Origin: Phytophthora quininea
Taxonomy: Eukaryota > Oomycota > Peronosporomycetes > Peronosporales > Peronosporaceae
DNA length: 64,000 nt
Direction of reading: 5' to 3'
Assembly: GCA_011947345.1 (NCBI GenBank)
Contig: JAAVTG010000038.1
Coordinates: 62,001 to 126,000 of the forward strand
Shown: positions 19,304-30,880 of the stretch, piece after piece
Numbering within the stretch: position 1 is the stretch's first letter
Layout: each line of letters opens with the position of its first letter
The notes under the pieces: model-generated
Database searches by the model: none
What the model was told of the DNA's origin: nothing
What the model saw: only the letters and a program-made list of their open reading frames with translations
Position numbers and translations under genes: made by a program

Positions 19304-21278
19304 CATGGCATCAACGACCCTGTTCGCGTTCTTCAAGCCAGACGTTCTAGAGACGACAGGTTACGCGTATGGCAAGACGACCTCCGACGGTCAGAGAGGA
19401 AGGGTCGACGTAGAGCGCGTGGCGAGTGGACGGTGGGCCGACGTAGAGCCGTTCACGACTCAACGAGAAGTTGCTGAGGTTGAGATGCGGGCAGTGACAG
19501 AGGAAAAAGCACTGAGCGGGATTGGAACCTACGTCGGATCCGCCTTATGCATAGCTCGAGTGCCCCAAGGCCAGCCAAAGGTCTGGGATTATGGAGTGGT
19601 AGTGGGCTATACGTGGAATAAGACCTCCAAAACGGGGTGTTGCAAGTGACTTTCGCTGACGGTACAGGCGAGTTACCGTACGGGAAAGAAGAACAGCAGG
19701 ACCTGGCGCTAGAGACGTACGCACTACGCCCCTGCAATCGGAGAGGCGTCGCGGACATAATGCCAGCTGAGATGCGAGCCATCCACAACGCAGTTCATGA
19801 CCACTTCAACGGGATTGGGCAGCCTGCCCGCCGGAGTTCCGCCACTGTCCTCCGCAAGGTTGGTATGACGAAGGTTGACGAGAGCCAAATCATACCCGTG
19901 TTCAATGTGGCGGACAATCGAGTCGACAATTTAAGGATCGACCACATTCTGAACTATATCTTCTACAACGAGGGAAAACGCCGACCACCGCAGGGAGTCA
20001 CGGTGCCTTTATCGCTATTTACGGGGACGACGAAGACAACGGACGTTGCACCAGAGCGCCCAGATAACACCGGAACCGAAGTGGAGCGCCTGGAGCAACT
20101 TTACGACTCGGGCGACGACCTCGATGAAACCGGCGTGGACCAAGGGGAATCGACACAGGCTGTCGGATTAAAGCGAGCGCGGGGAGCCCCAGGTGTGCGT
20201 GGTGAGCCGAGACTCGGGGCAATGCGACAACGACTTGAGGATGACCCGGAAATGGTTCGCGATATTGATCAGTTGATCGCGCTCCGCCAGGCCAACCTCG
20301 GTTCCAGCAACACCACAGCACTGGTATCTGCAGGAGGTCCCGAAACCAAGGCGCAGTTCAAGCCGAGTCGACAGCAAGTAGTGGCGCATGGGCTCCTAGT
20401 CAATGGTAAGTACGCTGCATTGGATTCACAGTTGTTTGTTGAAACTATGCAGTCGAAGTCGAAAGAGTTCGATTACTTGCCACACCCTGGAGCTGCGCAA
20501 GGTTTTTCGGCTGGGACTTTGGATTTCGGGGTCTCTCGTCGATGCATTTTTCCCCCATGGATGTGGACGAGGAACGTGAATTTCGTCGGCGGCATGATAT
20601 GACGGACTTTTCGGTTAAGAATAAGCTTCCGAATCCACCGAAGGCCATGATTATTGCGGATATTTTGGCCTCTTTGGAGGTTCTTTCACTGCTCGTAAAC
20701 GAGATGTACCAACCGATGGTAATGGATCTCGTCGATAGTGCTAGGCGATTTTTACTCGCGCCATGGAAGACGAAGTCGATGTCGGGACCAGAAGCTGTCC
20801 CAGAGCTGGTCGCCTGGATTGACGACTGTTTCGAACAATTCCGATCGTGCCTTGTGCGTCAAGACTTGACAGCCGCTGTGGAAGTGAAAAGAGTTTTCAG
20901 TTCAACAACGAATCTTATGCGCGGGTCGTGCATCGCGTGACGAACCTGAGGGTGGAAGCAGCGACGAAGGCTCCCCCGGAGAACCGAGTCTCGATACAAG
21001 GGAGGTCAGCGCAGGGCGAAAAGCCACCACCAACCACCAGCCATGCCTGTTCCCCGGCAGTAGTCGCCGCATTACCTATCAGAAAAGGTAAAAAGCTCTG
21101 CATGAGGTATCTGTCAGAAGAAGGATGCCCCGGCGAAGGAGACACTTGTGTGTACGATTATCGCGGACATTTCGTGCCAACAAGGTTGCCAAACATTGTT
21201 AAGTCGTTTATTGTCAAGGCTTACGGTGGAATGCGAGCTACCGGTTCATCACAGGAAGGTGGGGCCACAGAGGCTTGA
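19304..21278 (+). CDS. Gag-like ORF1 of Ngaro-like element 2 (three frame breaks)
   Basis: Protein-like text starts at the ATG at 19304 (MASTTLFAFFKPDV). It shifts at the A/G runs near 19632 to a 321-codon frame (19637-20602), again near 20540 (PMDVDEEREFRRRHDM), and near 20890 to a frame ending at 21278. The last part holds a CCCH knuckle, KLCMRYLSEEGCPGEGDTC followed by H. The first two shifts can each be explained by one base. Function by analogy is RNA packaging. Confidence 0.7.
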
Positions 21279-21379
21279 AGGTGCCATGAAACAGATCAGG
21301 AAGCGTCTCGTTTCAGGCCTGAACAAAAGCCTCCACCGGGCGAAGCACCGGTTCGTGCGATGTTTCAATCCCTACCGAA

Positions 21380-23748
21380 GTGTTGCGAATGCTCTCGGGG
21401 ACCTTGAGACGCAGAAGTGCACATCAGTGCACTGATAGTATATCGCTTACGGACGACATAAGTCTGTACGGTCCTGTAGTGACCCCACGCCCCGTGTTCG
21501 GCGTTGACCAGCCGCTGCAAACCTTATGCAGGCAGGTAGATTGCTCTGAAGAGGCTAACAGCCACGTTCAGAGCGCGGATAAACCGCTGCAAGACGGTTG
21601 CAGGCAGGTAGCTCGCTCGGATGCGGGCAAATCTTATGTTTTTGGTCGGACGGGATCATGGCAGAGCCGCCAACTCGTTTCAGTACCACGGCTGGCACAA
21701 GTGGAGAGTTTGTGCACCCTCAGGGAACGACTGCAGAGGCAATATGCTTTGACTTTGCGCGCCCGAGAACGCCTGTTATCCCTGCAGCAGGACGTCGCCA
21801 GTTCCAGTCTGAAGACGCTACTGCACCATTACGGAATTACACCTCCGTCTGCGAGTTCAGCGTCCGTTTTGAAAGAAGGGGTGCAGATTTACCGGATAGA
21901 CCGCGCGAAGCAATCAGCGTACAGCGAGCTGCTTCGCAGAACAACAATGCGTTTGCCGGACCTTATCCGTCTCGTGCGAGGCGAAACATCAAGCGATCCT
22001 CGGCCGAACAAAGTCCTAAGTGTACCGGATCATCTCCCTGCTGGAAGTCGTATCAATACAAGAACGAGTGGCGCGACATCGTCGCGAATGGAGTGCAGCC
22101 AAAGTGGAGGAATGAGTTTCCAGAACAGAAGAAGCCACCACAGAATCATGGGTCGACTGTGCGTGCTCGAAATGCCGTGATCAAAAGCCTCCGAAAAGGT
22201 CAAGATAACAATACGTACTTAATATTGGACATCGACTTGCTGTCACAGCTCGACGGAGTCACCTGCAGTCCCTTCGGAGCTGTTGCAAAAGGACATGCGA
22301 ACCTCACGGCGGATGCCCGGGTAATACACGACCTGTCTTGTTCACAGGGCACTTCAGTGAACGACCAGGTGCAAGAAGATCCAACAATCGATGTCAGTTA
22401 TGACGGAGCTGCTGTGTTAGCCCAACGGATACTAGATATCGACCAAGAGTTTCCTGGTTTGACTCGAATGGCTACTGGGGATGTAGCTAGTGCATTCCGC
22501 AATATTCCCCTCGCTGCGGAGGCGGCGGGACGTTTTGCGGGCACTTTTCGAGAACTTGGCATACTGGTGATCGACCTATCATGTCCTTTTGGTTGGTCAG
22601 ATTCTCCACGACAGTACTGGGCGGCAGGAGGGGCAATAGTGCACTTACATGCAAGTTCGTCGCCCACGTGGACCGAGCAAAATGTCACGGCGAATAGTAA
22701 TTTTGACGGGAAGGCCTGGTGTGATGACCACATCTGCATAGAACCAGACGTGGGTTCCCGGTTGGATGAGGCAAGCTTCTCTTTACGAACAGCAATGGTC
22801 ACAATCTTAGGCCCACACGCATGCAACGAGGAAAAGTTTACACCTTGGTTCGTCGAGGGAAAAGCGCTGGGTCTGCATTGGAATCTCACGCGATTAACGC
22901 TGTCGATGCCTCCTGAGAAGATCACAAAAGCGCTCAGTCGAATTAAGGACATGTATAATTCGGCAACTACTACCAGAAAGCAGCTAGATAAGCTCCTTGG
23001 GAGTATACGACATGTGACAACTTGCATTCGCGCAGCAGCTCCCTTTTTCCAACGGATAGCGGCTCTGGCCAGGTCGACGAACCGCTCTCAACACTCTGTG
23101 ATTCCCGACGAGGTGCGAGAGGATTTACGCTGGTTTGCTGCGATTATCCAAGTGGGTCGACTCAATTCCGTGCCACTTTCTCGTTTTGTGTCGGCGCGGG
23201 CTCCCGATCACCATATTTTCATGGACGCTAGTGATCGTGGCCTCTGTGCACTTTGGCCAGAAAGAAAAGAATATCTACAGCTGGAGTTCGATGAAGAAGA
23301 ACTCCGACAAATTGCAGAATCTCATGCTGTGGGCACAGATGAGTTCAGCATCAATATACGCGAGTTGATGAGCGCCGCCTTCGCGTCTATTGTTTGGGCC
23401 AAACAGTGGTCTCAGTCGAATCCGGATGAACCGATCCATATCCGGTTCTGGATCGAGAATTTCTCTGCTGTTTGCTGGACAAACCGGCGCTCGAGTTGGA
23501 ATTTATTTGCGCAAGTGGTGTTGCGTATACTCGCACTCTTGGAAGTACAACATAATTTCTACTCGACTGCCCAGCACATTGCGGGTACCGACAATATTAC
23601 GGCTGATGCAGGAAGCAGGGTGTGGCAATCTGTGGAGCTCTCGAAGAAGTTTGCTGACATGTCGTGTGCGTGGACGCAGGTCAAGGTCCCGCCGAGCTCA
23701 AGGAAACTTTGGAAGCTCTGGGAGCAATGCTCCGAGCTGGCGCTTTAG
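21380..23748 (+). CDS. Reverse transcriptase-RNase H of Ngaro-like element 2 (one frame break)
   Basis: The N-terminal region is in the frame beginning 21380 (RERLQRQYALTLRARERLL, LPDLIRLVRGE). Near 22015-22060 it passes to the frame that runs 716 codons to 23748. RT blocks are SPFGAVAKG, motif A ATGDVASAFRNIPL (about 22480), CPFGWSDSPRQYW, and the catalytic WCDDHICIE (about 22720). RNase H has IFMDASDRGL, NIRELMSAAFA, RFWIENFSAV (the expected Asp of TDN is Glu here) and HIAGTDNITADAGSR. It overlaps the YR frame at its end by about 85 bp. Confidence 0.85.
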
Positions 23749-24732
23749 CGGACACCTCTCGAGTGCAATACCGAAGAGCCTGGGATCAGTGGCAGCGATG
23801 GTGTTCCTTTCTTGGTTTTAAACCCTGGATGGACCGAGATGCCGCCGATGACAATGCCGCTCAATTGGGTGCCTTCGCTGTATTTCTCTGGCGGTACGGT
23901 ATGAACAAGACCGGAAAGGGAAATACCTACTCCACGATTTGCAGTAAGTTGTGCGCAGTTAGGTGGTTTCACAAGCACACAGCGGGATACGACCCTGGTG
24001 TGAACGCAGGGCATGCATTACTGCTTCGAGGAATTCGAAGATTTACCGACCCTGTGGCCAAGCAACAACCAATCTCCCCGCTCTCCTTCACATCGTCTAT
24101 CGGGATTTGGACTTGCGACGTCCACGGGATCAATTACTGTGGGGTGGGTTGCTGCTTGCCTTTTCTTCTTACTCCGCCGCTCGGAGTACCTGTTTATCGG
24201 GCGAAAACACCACAATTACGTTCTACGTTTGGGCGATATTCTCTTTCAAGACAAAGCAGGAGATCGTGCTAAGCCGCGCCGGGCGGAAGTCGTGGGTATC
24301 CGACTTCTCGGAGCAAAGAACAACCAGTTCGGACGGGAGGAGCGGCGTTTCCATCACTCCTCGGGTGACGAAGTACTATGCCCGCTCACAGCTGCTCGAT
24401 GGATCTTGCGGGGAGCTAAGGCCTACGGCACGACCACCAGCCAACCAGCACTATCAACTGGACCAGGAAAAGGGATTACAGCAAATGAGGTGGCGCTGAC
24501 ATTAAAACGAGCAGCGGCATCGGCAGGGCTTGATCCAAACCTGTTCTCGACGCACTCTGTCCGAATTGGCGGGGCAACATTCCTGCTGAACTCGGGCGCC
24601 GATCGCCTAGTTATCAAGCTGATGGGTCGCTGGCTATCTAATGCGTTTGAGGAGTACCCAGTGCTGACATCGGACGGATCAAGCAGATTGGCAATGTTGA
24701 TGTGCGGCAAACTGACCGGAGAACGCCCGTAG
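23664..24732 (+). CDS. Tyrosine recombinase of Ngaro-like element 2 (two frame breaks)
   Basis: The N-terminal SAM-like part (TSRVQYRRAWDQWQRWC) is in the frame from 23664. After PVAKQQPISPL (about 24080) the text passes through a short second frame (YRDLDLRRPRDQLLWGGLL) to a third frame ending 24732. Catalytic residues are Arg in FFLLRRSEYL, box II THSVRIGGATFLL, GRWLSNAF and Tyr in EEYPVLT. All four catalytic positions are present, so the breaks look recent. Confidence 0.85.
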
Positions 24733-24779
24733 TGGACACTACAACGCTTGGTGTGCAGCGGCGGGGTGCTGGTGGGGTT

Positions 24780-24850
24780 CGCCACTCCACTCCCGAGAAG
24801 CCCAAAATCAACCTCATTTTGCCCCACATGATCGCGATCCATGAAAATGT
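24780..24850 (+). repeat. B1 of Ngaro-like element 2
   Basis: 71 bp, from CGCCACTCCACTCCCGAG to ATGAAAATGT, repeated at 25013-25083; it abuts A2. Confidence 0.92.
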
Positions 24851-25011
24851 TCGGCTTCCACGGACAAGATGTCGACGACGTTGCAGTCAAACGAGGAAGG
24901 CTGCTTTTTCGGATCACGTGAAGGTTTCCTGAATTTTAGGCTAAGTATAGTCAGTAGGAGGGAGGCTGAGCGATCAGTCGATCTCAGTTTCTCTTTTCTC
25001 TGCTTCTCAAC
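24851..25011 (+). repeat. A2 of Ngaro-like element 2
   Basis: Internal copy of A1 (19087-19246), one base longer in a T-run. Only one base separates it from B2, unlike the 106-bp spacer of element 1. Confidence 0.92.
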
Positions 25012-25012
25012 C

Positions 25013-25083
25013 CGCCACTCCACTCCCGAGAAGCCCAAAATCAACCTCATTTTGCCCCACATGATCGCGATCCATGAAAATGT
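25013..25083 (+). repeat. B2 of Ngaro-like element 2
   Basis: 71 bp matching 24780-24850; right end of the element. Confidence 0.92.
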
Positions 25084-25795
25084 GTTCAAACACCTTTGCG
25101 GGCCTTGGCCACCGAGCAGCAGATTATCGATATCCGCAAAAAGGGTTTGTGAATTCCACGCCTTTGAGCTTCAGGAGGTGCAGCAATTTGCGTGTGTGCT
25201 CAACTCCTCATCAGAACAAACTTGCCGTTGTTGTCCCTTGGTAATGCGCGCCTCGGCCGTACACGCCATTGGTGAGGTACACCTCAATCTTTGAGCCACT
25301 GGTGTTGTTGGTTGCAACAGTAAAGCGGGGATTCTCAAGGCCGTCCAAAGTCGCCCGTGCTTGCTCTTTCGTGTTGAAGGTGATAGGGTGTCGAACCACC
25401 GCTGTGCTGCCGTCGCTGATCTGAAGTTGAGCAGTAACTGGTCCATCGTTGTCGCTGCCGGTAGCTGACTCACCCTTGCTTTCGTGGTGGCATTCGTCGC
25501 TGCTACTCCCATCCTGCATATTCCAGGCATCACAATCGTCCGATGGATAGAAGGTGGCGAAACTGTCGCTTATCAAACTGACCAGCTCGTTGCAATCTTG
25601 AACCGGGGAGCTTGATTGATCTGCATCGTCGCTGGGGAGTCGTCGGCGTACTGCAGATCGGCGTCGTGTAACCACTCCAGAGAAGTCTTCACTTTCGCTT
25701 GAATCCCCCATCAGGCTTATCACGTCGCGAGACCCTGACGCGCTCAGCGAACTAGCTGTCGTCCAGGTCGTGTCCAGCGCTTGAGGAGTTGGCAA
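25084..25795 (-). pseudogene. MULE-type transposase remnant, N-terminal half
   Basis: The minus strand is open from 25795 to 25211 (194 codons): an acidic, Ser-rich leader (DSSESEDFSG, DADQSSSP) followed by HPITFNTKEQARATL and KIEVYLTNGVYG, as in the N-terminal DNA-binding region of MULE transposases. A frame change and a stop separate this from 25140-25084, which reads QTLFADIDNLLLGGQGPQRC and runs in frame into the piece left of the Ngaro insertion (19086 downward). The catalytic domain is not seen, so the gene was probably dead regardless of the insertion. Confidence 0.5.
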
Positions 25796-26063
25796 GAAGC
25801 TTGCGGGGAGACAGAGAGCGCTTCAAGAGGTGATCCAATGACGAGGGGGTGCTGGGGTAGAGGTGGTGTCCTTGATGCACTTGAGGTGTGCGAGGTAAAA
25901 CGAAGAATGAAGATAAACTAAGCCGCAGCAACCCGTGCCAAAGTTATGGAGGTAGCTGTGTAGGAAAGGCGTTATTCGATAAAAAATATGCACATAATGT
26001 AATTGACCGAAATTCAGAAAAATGTTGTACTCTGTCGTGACCATGTTATTAGGCTACTGGACA
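25796..26063. other. Intergenic, nothing recognised
   Basis: AT-richer; no repeat or gene seen. Confidence 0.4.
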
Positions 26064-26329
26064 TTACTCGCTGTCGGATTTCTTAGACGCTGGGGTGGCT
26101 GGACGTTCCTCTGCGGCGGGTGTCGCTGGTGGCGGAGGCATGAAACGGCGGAGGCTCTGGATAGCATCCTCCAGAGCCCCGATCTCTTCGTCGACGCGGT
26201 TAAGGAGCCGGATCAGACGCTCGCGAGCCTTCTCGCGGCTCTCCAGGCGGTGGGCGAAGGCGTCGAGGTGGGTGGTGTCGTCGTCATCGACGTCGATGGT
26301 AGGGCGGCTGCGTTTGGGACACGAGGCAT
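26064..26329 (-). other. Small coiled-coil protein candidate
   Basis: The minus-strand frame ending at 26064 reads KRSRPTIDVDDDDTTHLDAF, then a strongly heptad-like helix (ESREKARERLIRLLNRVDEE) and a Pro/Ala-rich tail. It has no ATG in frame. The ATG at 26329 (MPRV) is one base out of register, so either one base is lost or the start is upstream. Length would be about 88 aa. I do not recognise a family; the opposite-strand ORF over the same bases is less protein-like. Confidence 0.35.
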
Positions 26330-26589
26330 GTTCAAAAATGAGTGTAGTGGATGTCGTAAATAAAAGGACAAAATCATTTTCTCTCTCTGAACTTTAATGT
26401 CAGACTTAAATTCAGACTCAGTTCGGAATTCCATTAACTTTATATAATACATAAAATTGTCTGTACGAAAACTGAACTGTCAGTGCAGTTGGAGGTTTGA
26501 CACACTTGAATACAATGTAGCTACTGTGAACGCAATACATCCCCATAAATGACATGTAGCTTTTTTCGGAATGGAAATAATCTTTTCTG
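26330..26589. other. Intergenic AT-rich, nothing recognised
   Basis: No repeat or gene seen between the small ORF and the OYE fragment. Confidence 0.4.
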
Positions 26590-26990
26590 TACTTCGAGCG
26601 TGGAAACGACGGTGGCCCGGTGATCGGTGAAGCTACCGATATCAGCAAGACGGCTTGCGGTCGCTTTGGTGCTCCATTTATCCACTCGCAAGAGCAAATC
26701 GATGCTTGGAAAAGGTCACCGATGCGGTTCGCGCCAAGAACGGCAAGGTGTTCTTGCAGTGTTGATTCACTGGCCGTTTCAGCCACCCATAGAATCTGCC
26801 CAGCGGACAGTTGCCAGTGTCTTCGAGTTCGGTCAGGGATACCACCACAGGAAGACAGATCTCGATGCCTGCTGGTTGCAGCCCGCACGTAGCGCCTCGA
26901 GCTCTGGAGACCGGCGAAATTCCTAAGATGTTGTTCGTGCCCGGTCCCGAAGGCTACATTGACCAGTCTTTCCTGAAGGACACCTATTGA
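26590..26990 (+). pseudogene. Old yellow enzyme fragment
   Basis: Plus strand, residues about 35-170 of the OYE family in changing frames: TDISKTACGRFGAPFIHSQE, TDAVRAKNGKVFLQ followed by a stop where the intact copies have LWHTGR, then NLPSGQLPVSSSSV (another frame) and APRALETGEIP. IHSQEQIDAW matches the copy at the left edge (1-784) rather than the 45 kb/49 kb pair, so it descends from that lineage. Confidence 0.85.
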
Positions 26991-28201
26991 CTCTCTTTTG
27001 AGTGAGCGTACTGTAGTCACATCGGTTTTACGTAGTATGAATACCGTCGTTCTTTTGTTGTGTAAGTGCAAAGTAGCTCTCAGGAGATGGAAACTTTTGT
27101 CTGACTTACTCCAGAGCTTCACTTTGGGTTCAAATCGTGTCTTCTATCCCCAGCATTTGCATCAGTGGAGACAGTAGATCGTCGGCGAGTTGACCACGGA
27201 AGCCGTGTATTTAGGGTCGTTCACCAGACTCTCCCATCTGAATGGACTGCCACCAGCCGCAGCCGTCCCCAACTATCTCGGTCTTGCAACGGCAAATGGC
27301 GGTGGAGACCCAGGAGATGCAGCTCCAGAATGAGCGAACCCGGAAGTCAATGCTCGATTCAAACCATTCAACGCAGCCATTTTCTTTGAGAAGGAAACTC
27401 AAGCATCACCTGCAATCGAGACGCTTAGGCAACAGTTAGGACGGAATTTGTTCGGCTGGCGGACGCTTTGCTTTAAAGAGAGTCACCTCTAGGGCCATAC
27501 ACAGCGACTCGTGTTTAAAACTTCCTCTCCCGAGATGATTGTGATGATGCCAAGGCATCGTCCAGCGATTGTGGGAACAGATCGCAACGACAGAAGCTCT
27601 TCGAACCCTCGGCAGCTAGATCTGCAGCAGAGGCTCGAGAGCCGAGTGCTAATATTGTTTAGCAGATCCTTACAGCGAGACGAGAAGGCCAAGTCAGAAG
27701 TGGAGAACGCCACGCTGGGGAGATGCTCACGGATGACGTGAAGTTTTGAGAGATTGCTACCACAAGAGTCGGCTTTGTGGTCGCTTTCGCGATGTTTGTT
27801 GCCAGTACATAGTGCAGACCAACAACTCGTGTCAAAACTAAAACAAATGCTGCGAGCAGAGATTGACAGTAAACTTTGATAGAGATAAGAAATGCTAACA
27901 TAGCGATAATCACTTGGCAATATCGATATGTTTTTGTCTGCATTTCAAAGTCAATGTGCTACAGTAACTCAGAGGGCTCATTAGTAATGTGTATTACTAC
28001 AAAGTGATACTACAAGGCAAGTTGTCATATCACCATTTCCTTCGTGATTACTCAAAGCGGAAATCAAGTTGGGGAGTCCAGCAAAGCTGGATGTTGTATC
28101 GATTAGCTGTCGATCGCGGCCACCCAGTGATCGCGCCCCCATGGCCCCACAGATCGACAGCGTCAAGACGCGTCCCCCAACATTCTTGCTGCCACGCGAG
28201 A
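26991..28201. other. Region without a supported gene
   Basis: Several 60-140 codon open stretches on both strands. One on the minus strand (27943-27659) has hydrophobic text (IIAMLAFLISIKVY) that could be a membrane segment, but no conserved family or intron signal supports it. The right part abuts the degraded Ngaro-like element 3, whose split repeats I could not find here. Confidence 0.4.
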
Positions 28202-29210
28202 TCACGACGTAGCATCGATTCTAGTGTAGATTCGAAAGGAATCGGTTGCCCATCGGCCATGTTGCTGAATGAGGTTGTCTTCTGCGCCGGCGTCAAACAG
28301 CGCCGTAGCACCGCCAATTCTTAGGAAGTGCGTGGTGTAGTCCTCGGGGCGCAATCCAAGTGATTGACCTCCAGATCGAAGCAATACAGTAACTTCGGTT
28401 GCATTGATGAACGTACCGGCGCTCACTTGGCATATCGGCGTGTCGACAGTAGCTGAAAACCCTCTCAGGTCATGAACAAGCGACCAGGCTGCTCGTACCG
28501 GGCAGACCAATCGGCCACCGGAGCGGTGAAGCTTCTTGGTGGTGGTTGAACCTCCGAACTGGTCTGTTTTACTTCCTCGAAAACGAATCAGCACGATCAT
28601 CGCACTACTTCGGTTGAATGTACGCTCGCCTGAACTGGTCACGAAATTCACGTCACTTGTGCGAATAGCGAACGGCTGCAAATTTCCATTGCATTCCAAG
28701 TACTCGCTTCTTCTTAGCATGAAGAAGAACCCAGAACCGTAACCCCCAGAGCACGCGGTCATGGGCGGTGTGAAAGTTGAGGTTACGTCGCATGGCGTGG
28801 AGTAGTTGCCGGGTGACGGGTTGTTTTCGTCGAGTAGGTGCCGACAGCCGTTGCATCCTGCGCAATGCCAACTTGTCACTTGAGCTGAGAGCGACGGGAC
28901 ATCCGTAGATAACTTGATGACACCTAGAAATGTGGCTAAGTTTGGACAAAACGGTGCCCCCGCTGTTGCCATGCCCCGATGACCGGCAAAATGCTGCAAA
29001 TAGGGCTAATTGGAAATAGTGGCGGGTTTGCTGAGGCGGCAACCGCACGGCAAAACCGTGCGTTGTGCACCACGATGTCCATTGCCGCCACGTGCCGATG
29101 TACTTTTCACGAAATGAATTGGCCAAAGAGTTGGTCCGAAGCATTTCGAGAACGTTTTGTAAATGTGTCGAAGTTCTTGGAGCACCTGCACGCGAGTCCA
29201 GCCATGACAA
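28202..29210 (-). pseudogene. Tyrosine recombinase of Ngaro-like element 3
   Basis: The N-terminal part is in the frame from 29210 (FREKYIGTWRQWTSWC). A single shift near 28720-28750 leads to the frame ending at 28202, with Arg box FFFMLRRSEYLE, SKTDQFGG, box II THFLRIGGATALF, HGRWATDSF and the nucleophile Tyr in RIYTRI. All catalytic positions are present. Confidence 0.85.
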
Positions 29211-30880
29211 AATTTAGTAAACAGCTTAGTTAACTTGTGGTCCCTTGGTCGCGATCCGGCATCTGCCAGCACATTGGAATAACCTGGTATGTGGTCTGCG
29301 GAGATTCTGATCGTTAACATGTCTTCCATCAGTCCAATTGCTCGGTTGAGCTCAGCGCTGAAAGGGTGATTTGAGCTGAGCTTATTGGACCGTGCGGCGG
29401 CACTTGTGTTGTCGGTCCAGAAGCGAATATGCAACACACGCGGGCAAAAGTTCTGATGCCAGCTCGCAGCGAAGATCAGTACTGCGAGTGGGACTGACAG
29501 TTGTTCGCGGATGTTGATGTCGAATTCGCAGGCGTCAATTAGCTTACGTTCGTCGTCGTCAAAGGAGCACTGGATGAATTGCTGGCTTCCGGGATCCAAT
29601 ACCACTAGACCCTGGTCGCTCGCGTCAACATATATGTGGACGTCTGCTGGTGGTAGCGCCGTGAAGAAGCGAGTTGGTACGGATCGTAGTCGACCGACAT
29701 AGAGTATTGTTTCAAACCACAACAGGTCGTCGTGCATATCTGCTGTTAATTTGATGCGTCGATACCGATTTCCGCCACGACATTTGCTCTGCAAATACTG
29801 GTAAAAGGGTTTTGCGGCCCTCATGACCAAGCAGACGTGCCGAAGACTTCCAATGAGTTGTTAAAGCTCTTTTAGTGATAGGCTGTCAACTATTTGGGCT
29901 TGGCGTACACGACTGGGAGCTTTTTCGATTTTCTCGACTGGCATTGATACCGTTCGCTTGCTGCAATCCCATTCCAGCCCTAAAACCTTCAGCTTTTCGT
30001 TCCAATCCGAGAATTTTGCTTCGTTTACCGCTGTTGGCCGTAAGACTGCCATCATCGCGAGCCGCAACGTATCCGCAGCAATCGCACATCGATCACCATC
30101 GTCAGCCTCGACGAGTACATGATCATCAACCCACTCAAAATGGAAAATGGCATGGTGTCATTGCTGACGGGGTGCATGGTAGCCGGAGACTCGTTTCCTA
30201 CGATGTGGGAGATTGCACGTCCGAACGTGCCGTAGAAGGCAGGGAGGGGACCCTGACCACCCAAATGCCGCGGACACGTCAACCACTCCGATGTCGTGAC
30301 CCGGGAATGCTCCTCCCAGCCAAACTGCGTCCCGTGCTCGTATTCGCAAATGGCGGTATGCGCGTTTGACGTCACCTTTGCTAATTAGAAGTCGTGTGTC
30401 CGGCCGCGGAGAGTGAGCTATCCGTTCATGTTCGTCCTCAATACGCTGCGCTAGCGCAGTGACTCCAGTGAATTTGATTTCTGGCAATGACGTTTCTTGC
30501 GTGACTGAGTTCGTTATCAGATCGGTTTGGCGGGAATGACAAGTCATGTACCAGGCGAACTTCTATGTCTGGATCAATGTTGGCCTTCGGGACTGCTCCG
30601 AATGGACTTGTTTTGACGTTCCATCGCCGCAATATATCATGATCGACCACGAGGTATTCTCCTAGGGCTTGACCAACGGCGATGCTTTTCAATACACTGG
30701 CGGTGAATTGAATTGCAGATTTGTGATTGGGGTGCCATTTTGCAGACGTCGGCGAACTCGCCCATTCAGCTTTGAAACCGTGCGTAGCGATGGAGATCAA
30801 TAATTGCTGATGCTCGTAGCCGGCTAGTAAAGTGACGTACGGCGCTGCATCGAGTGCCTTGTTGGGGCGTGGATCGACTT
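29006..30880 (-). pseudogene. Reverse transcriptase-RNase H of Ngaro-like element 3
   Basis: Pieces in several frames: 30800-30438 (TSPFGAVPKANID, VRLVHDLSFP), 30547-30158 (motif A ISKGDVKRAYRHLRI; AAFGWSGSP), a VDDHVLVE-like catalytic block near 30105-30125, 30067-29861 (KLKVLGLEWDC), and an intact 29830-29006 with the whole RNase H: HIYVDASDQGL, NIREQLSVPLA, HIRFWTDNTSAA, HIPGYSNVLADAGSR. All four acidic RNase H positions are present, unlike elements 1 and 2. Confidence 0.85.

Larger units (their letters stand above)
19087..25083 (+). mobile_element. Ngaro-like tyrosine-recombinase retrotransposon (element 2)
   Basis: Split direct repeats: A1 19087-19246, B1 24780-24850, A2 24851-25011, B2 25013-25083. 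A1/A2 differ by a few substitutions and one base in a T-run; B1/B2 are 71 bp and identical as read. Order inside is Gag with CCCH finger, RT-RNase H, YR. It is a different family from element 1 by protein sequence. The element sits within a MULE transposase reading frame whose two sides join in frame if the element is removed, with TGT shared at both junctions and no larger target duplication. Confidence 0.92.

Noticed and set aside
27489..27943. Membrane protein gene on the minus strand
   Set aside because: Two overlapping frames compete, hydrophobic text is short, and no conserved motif or intron supports a gene.
27900..28200. Split direct repeats for Ngaro-like element 3
   Set aside because: I compared this stretch with 33570-33900 by eye and found no matching blocks; the element ends remain undefined.
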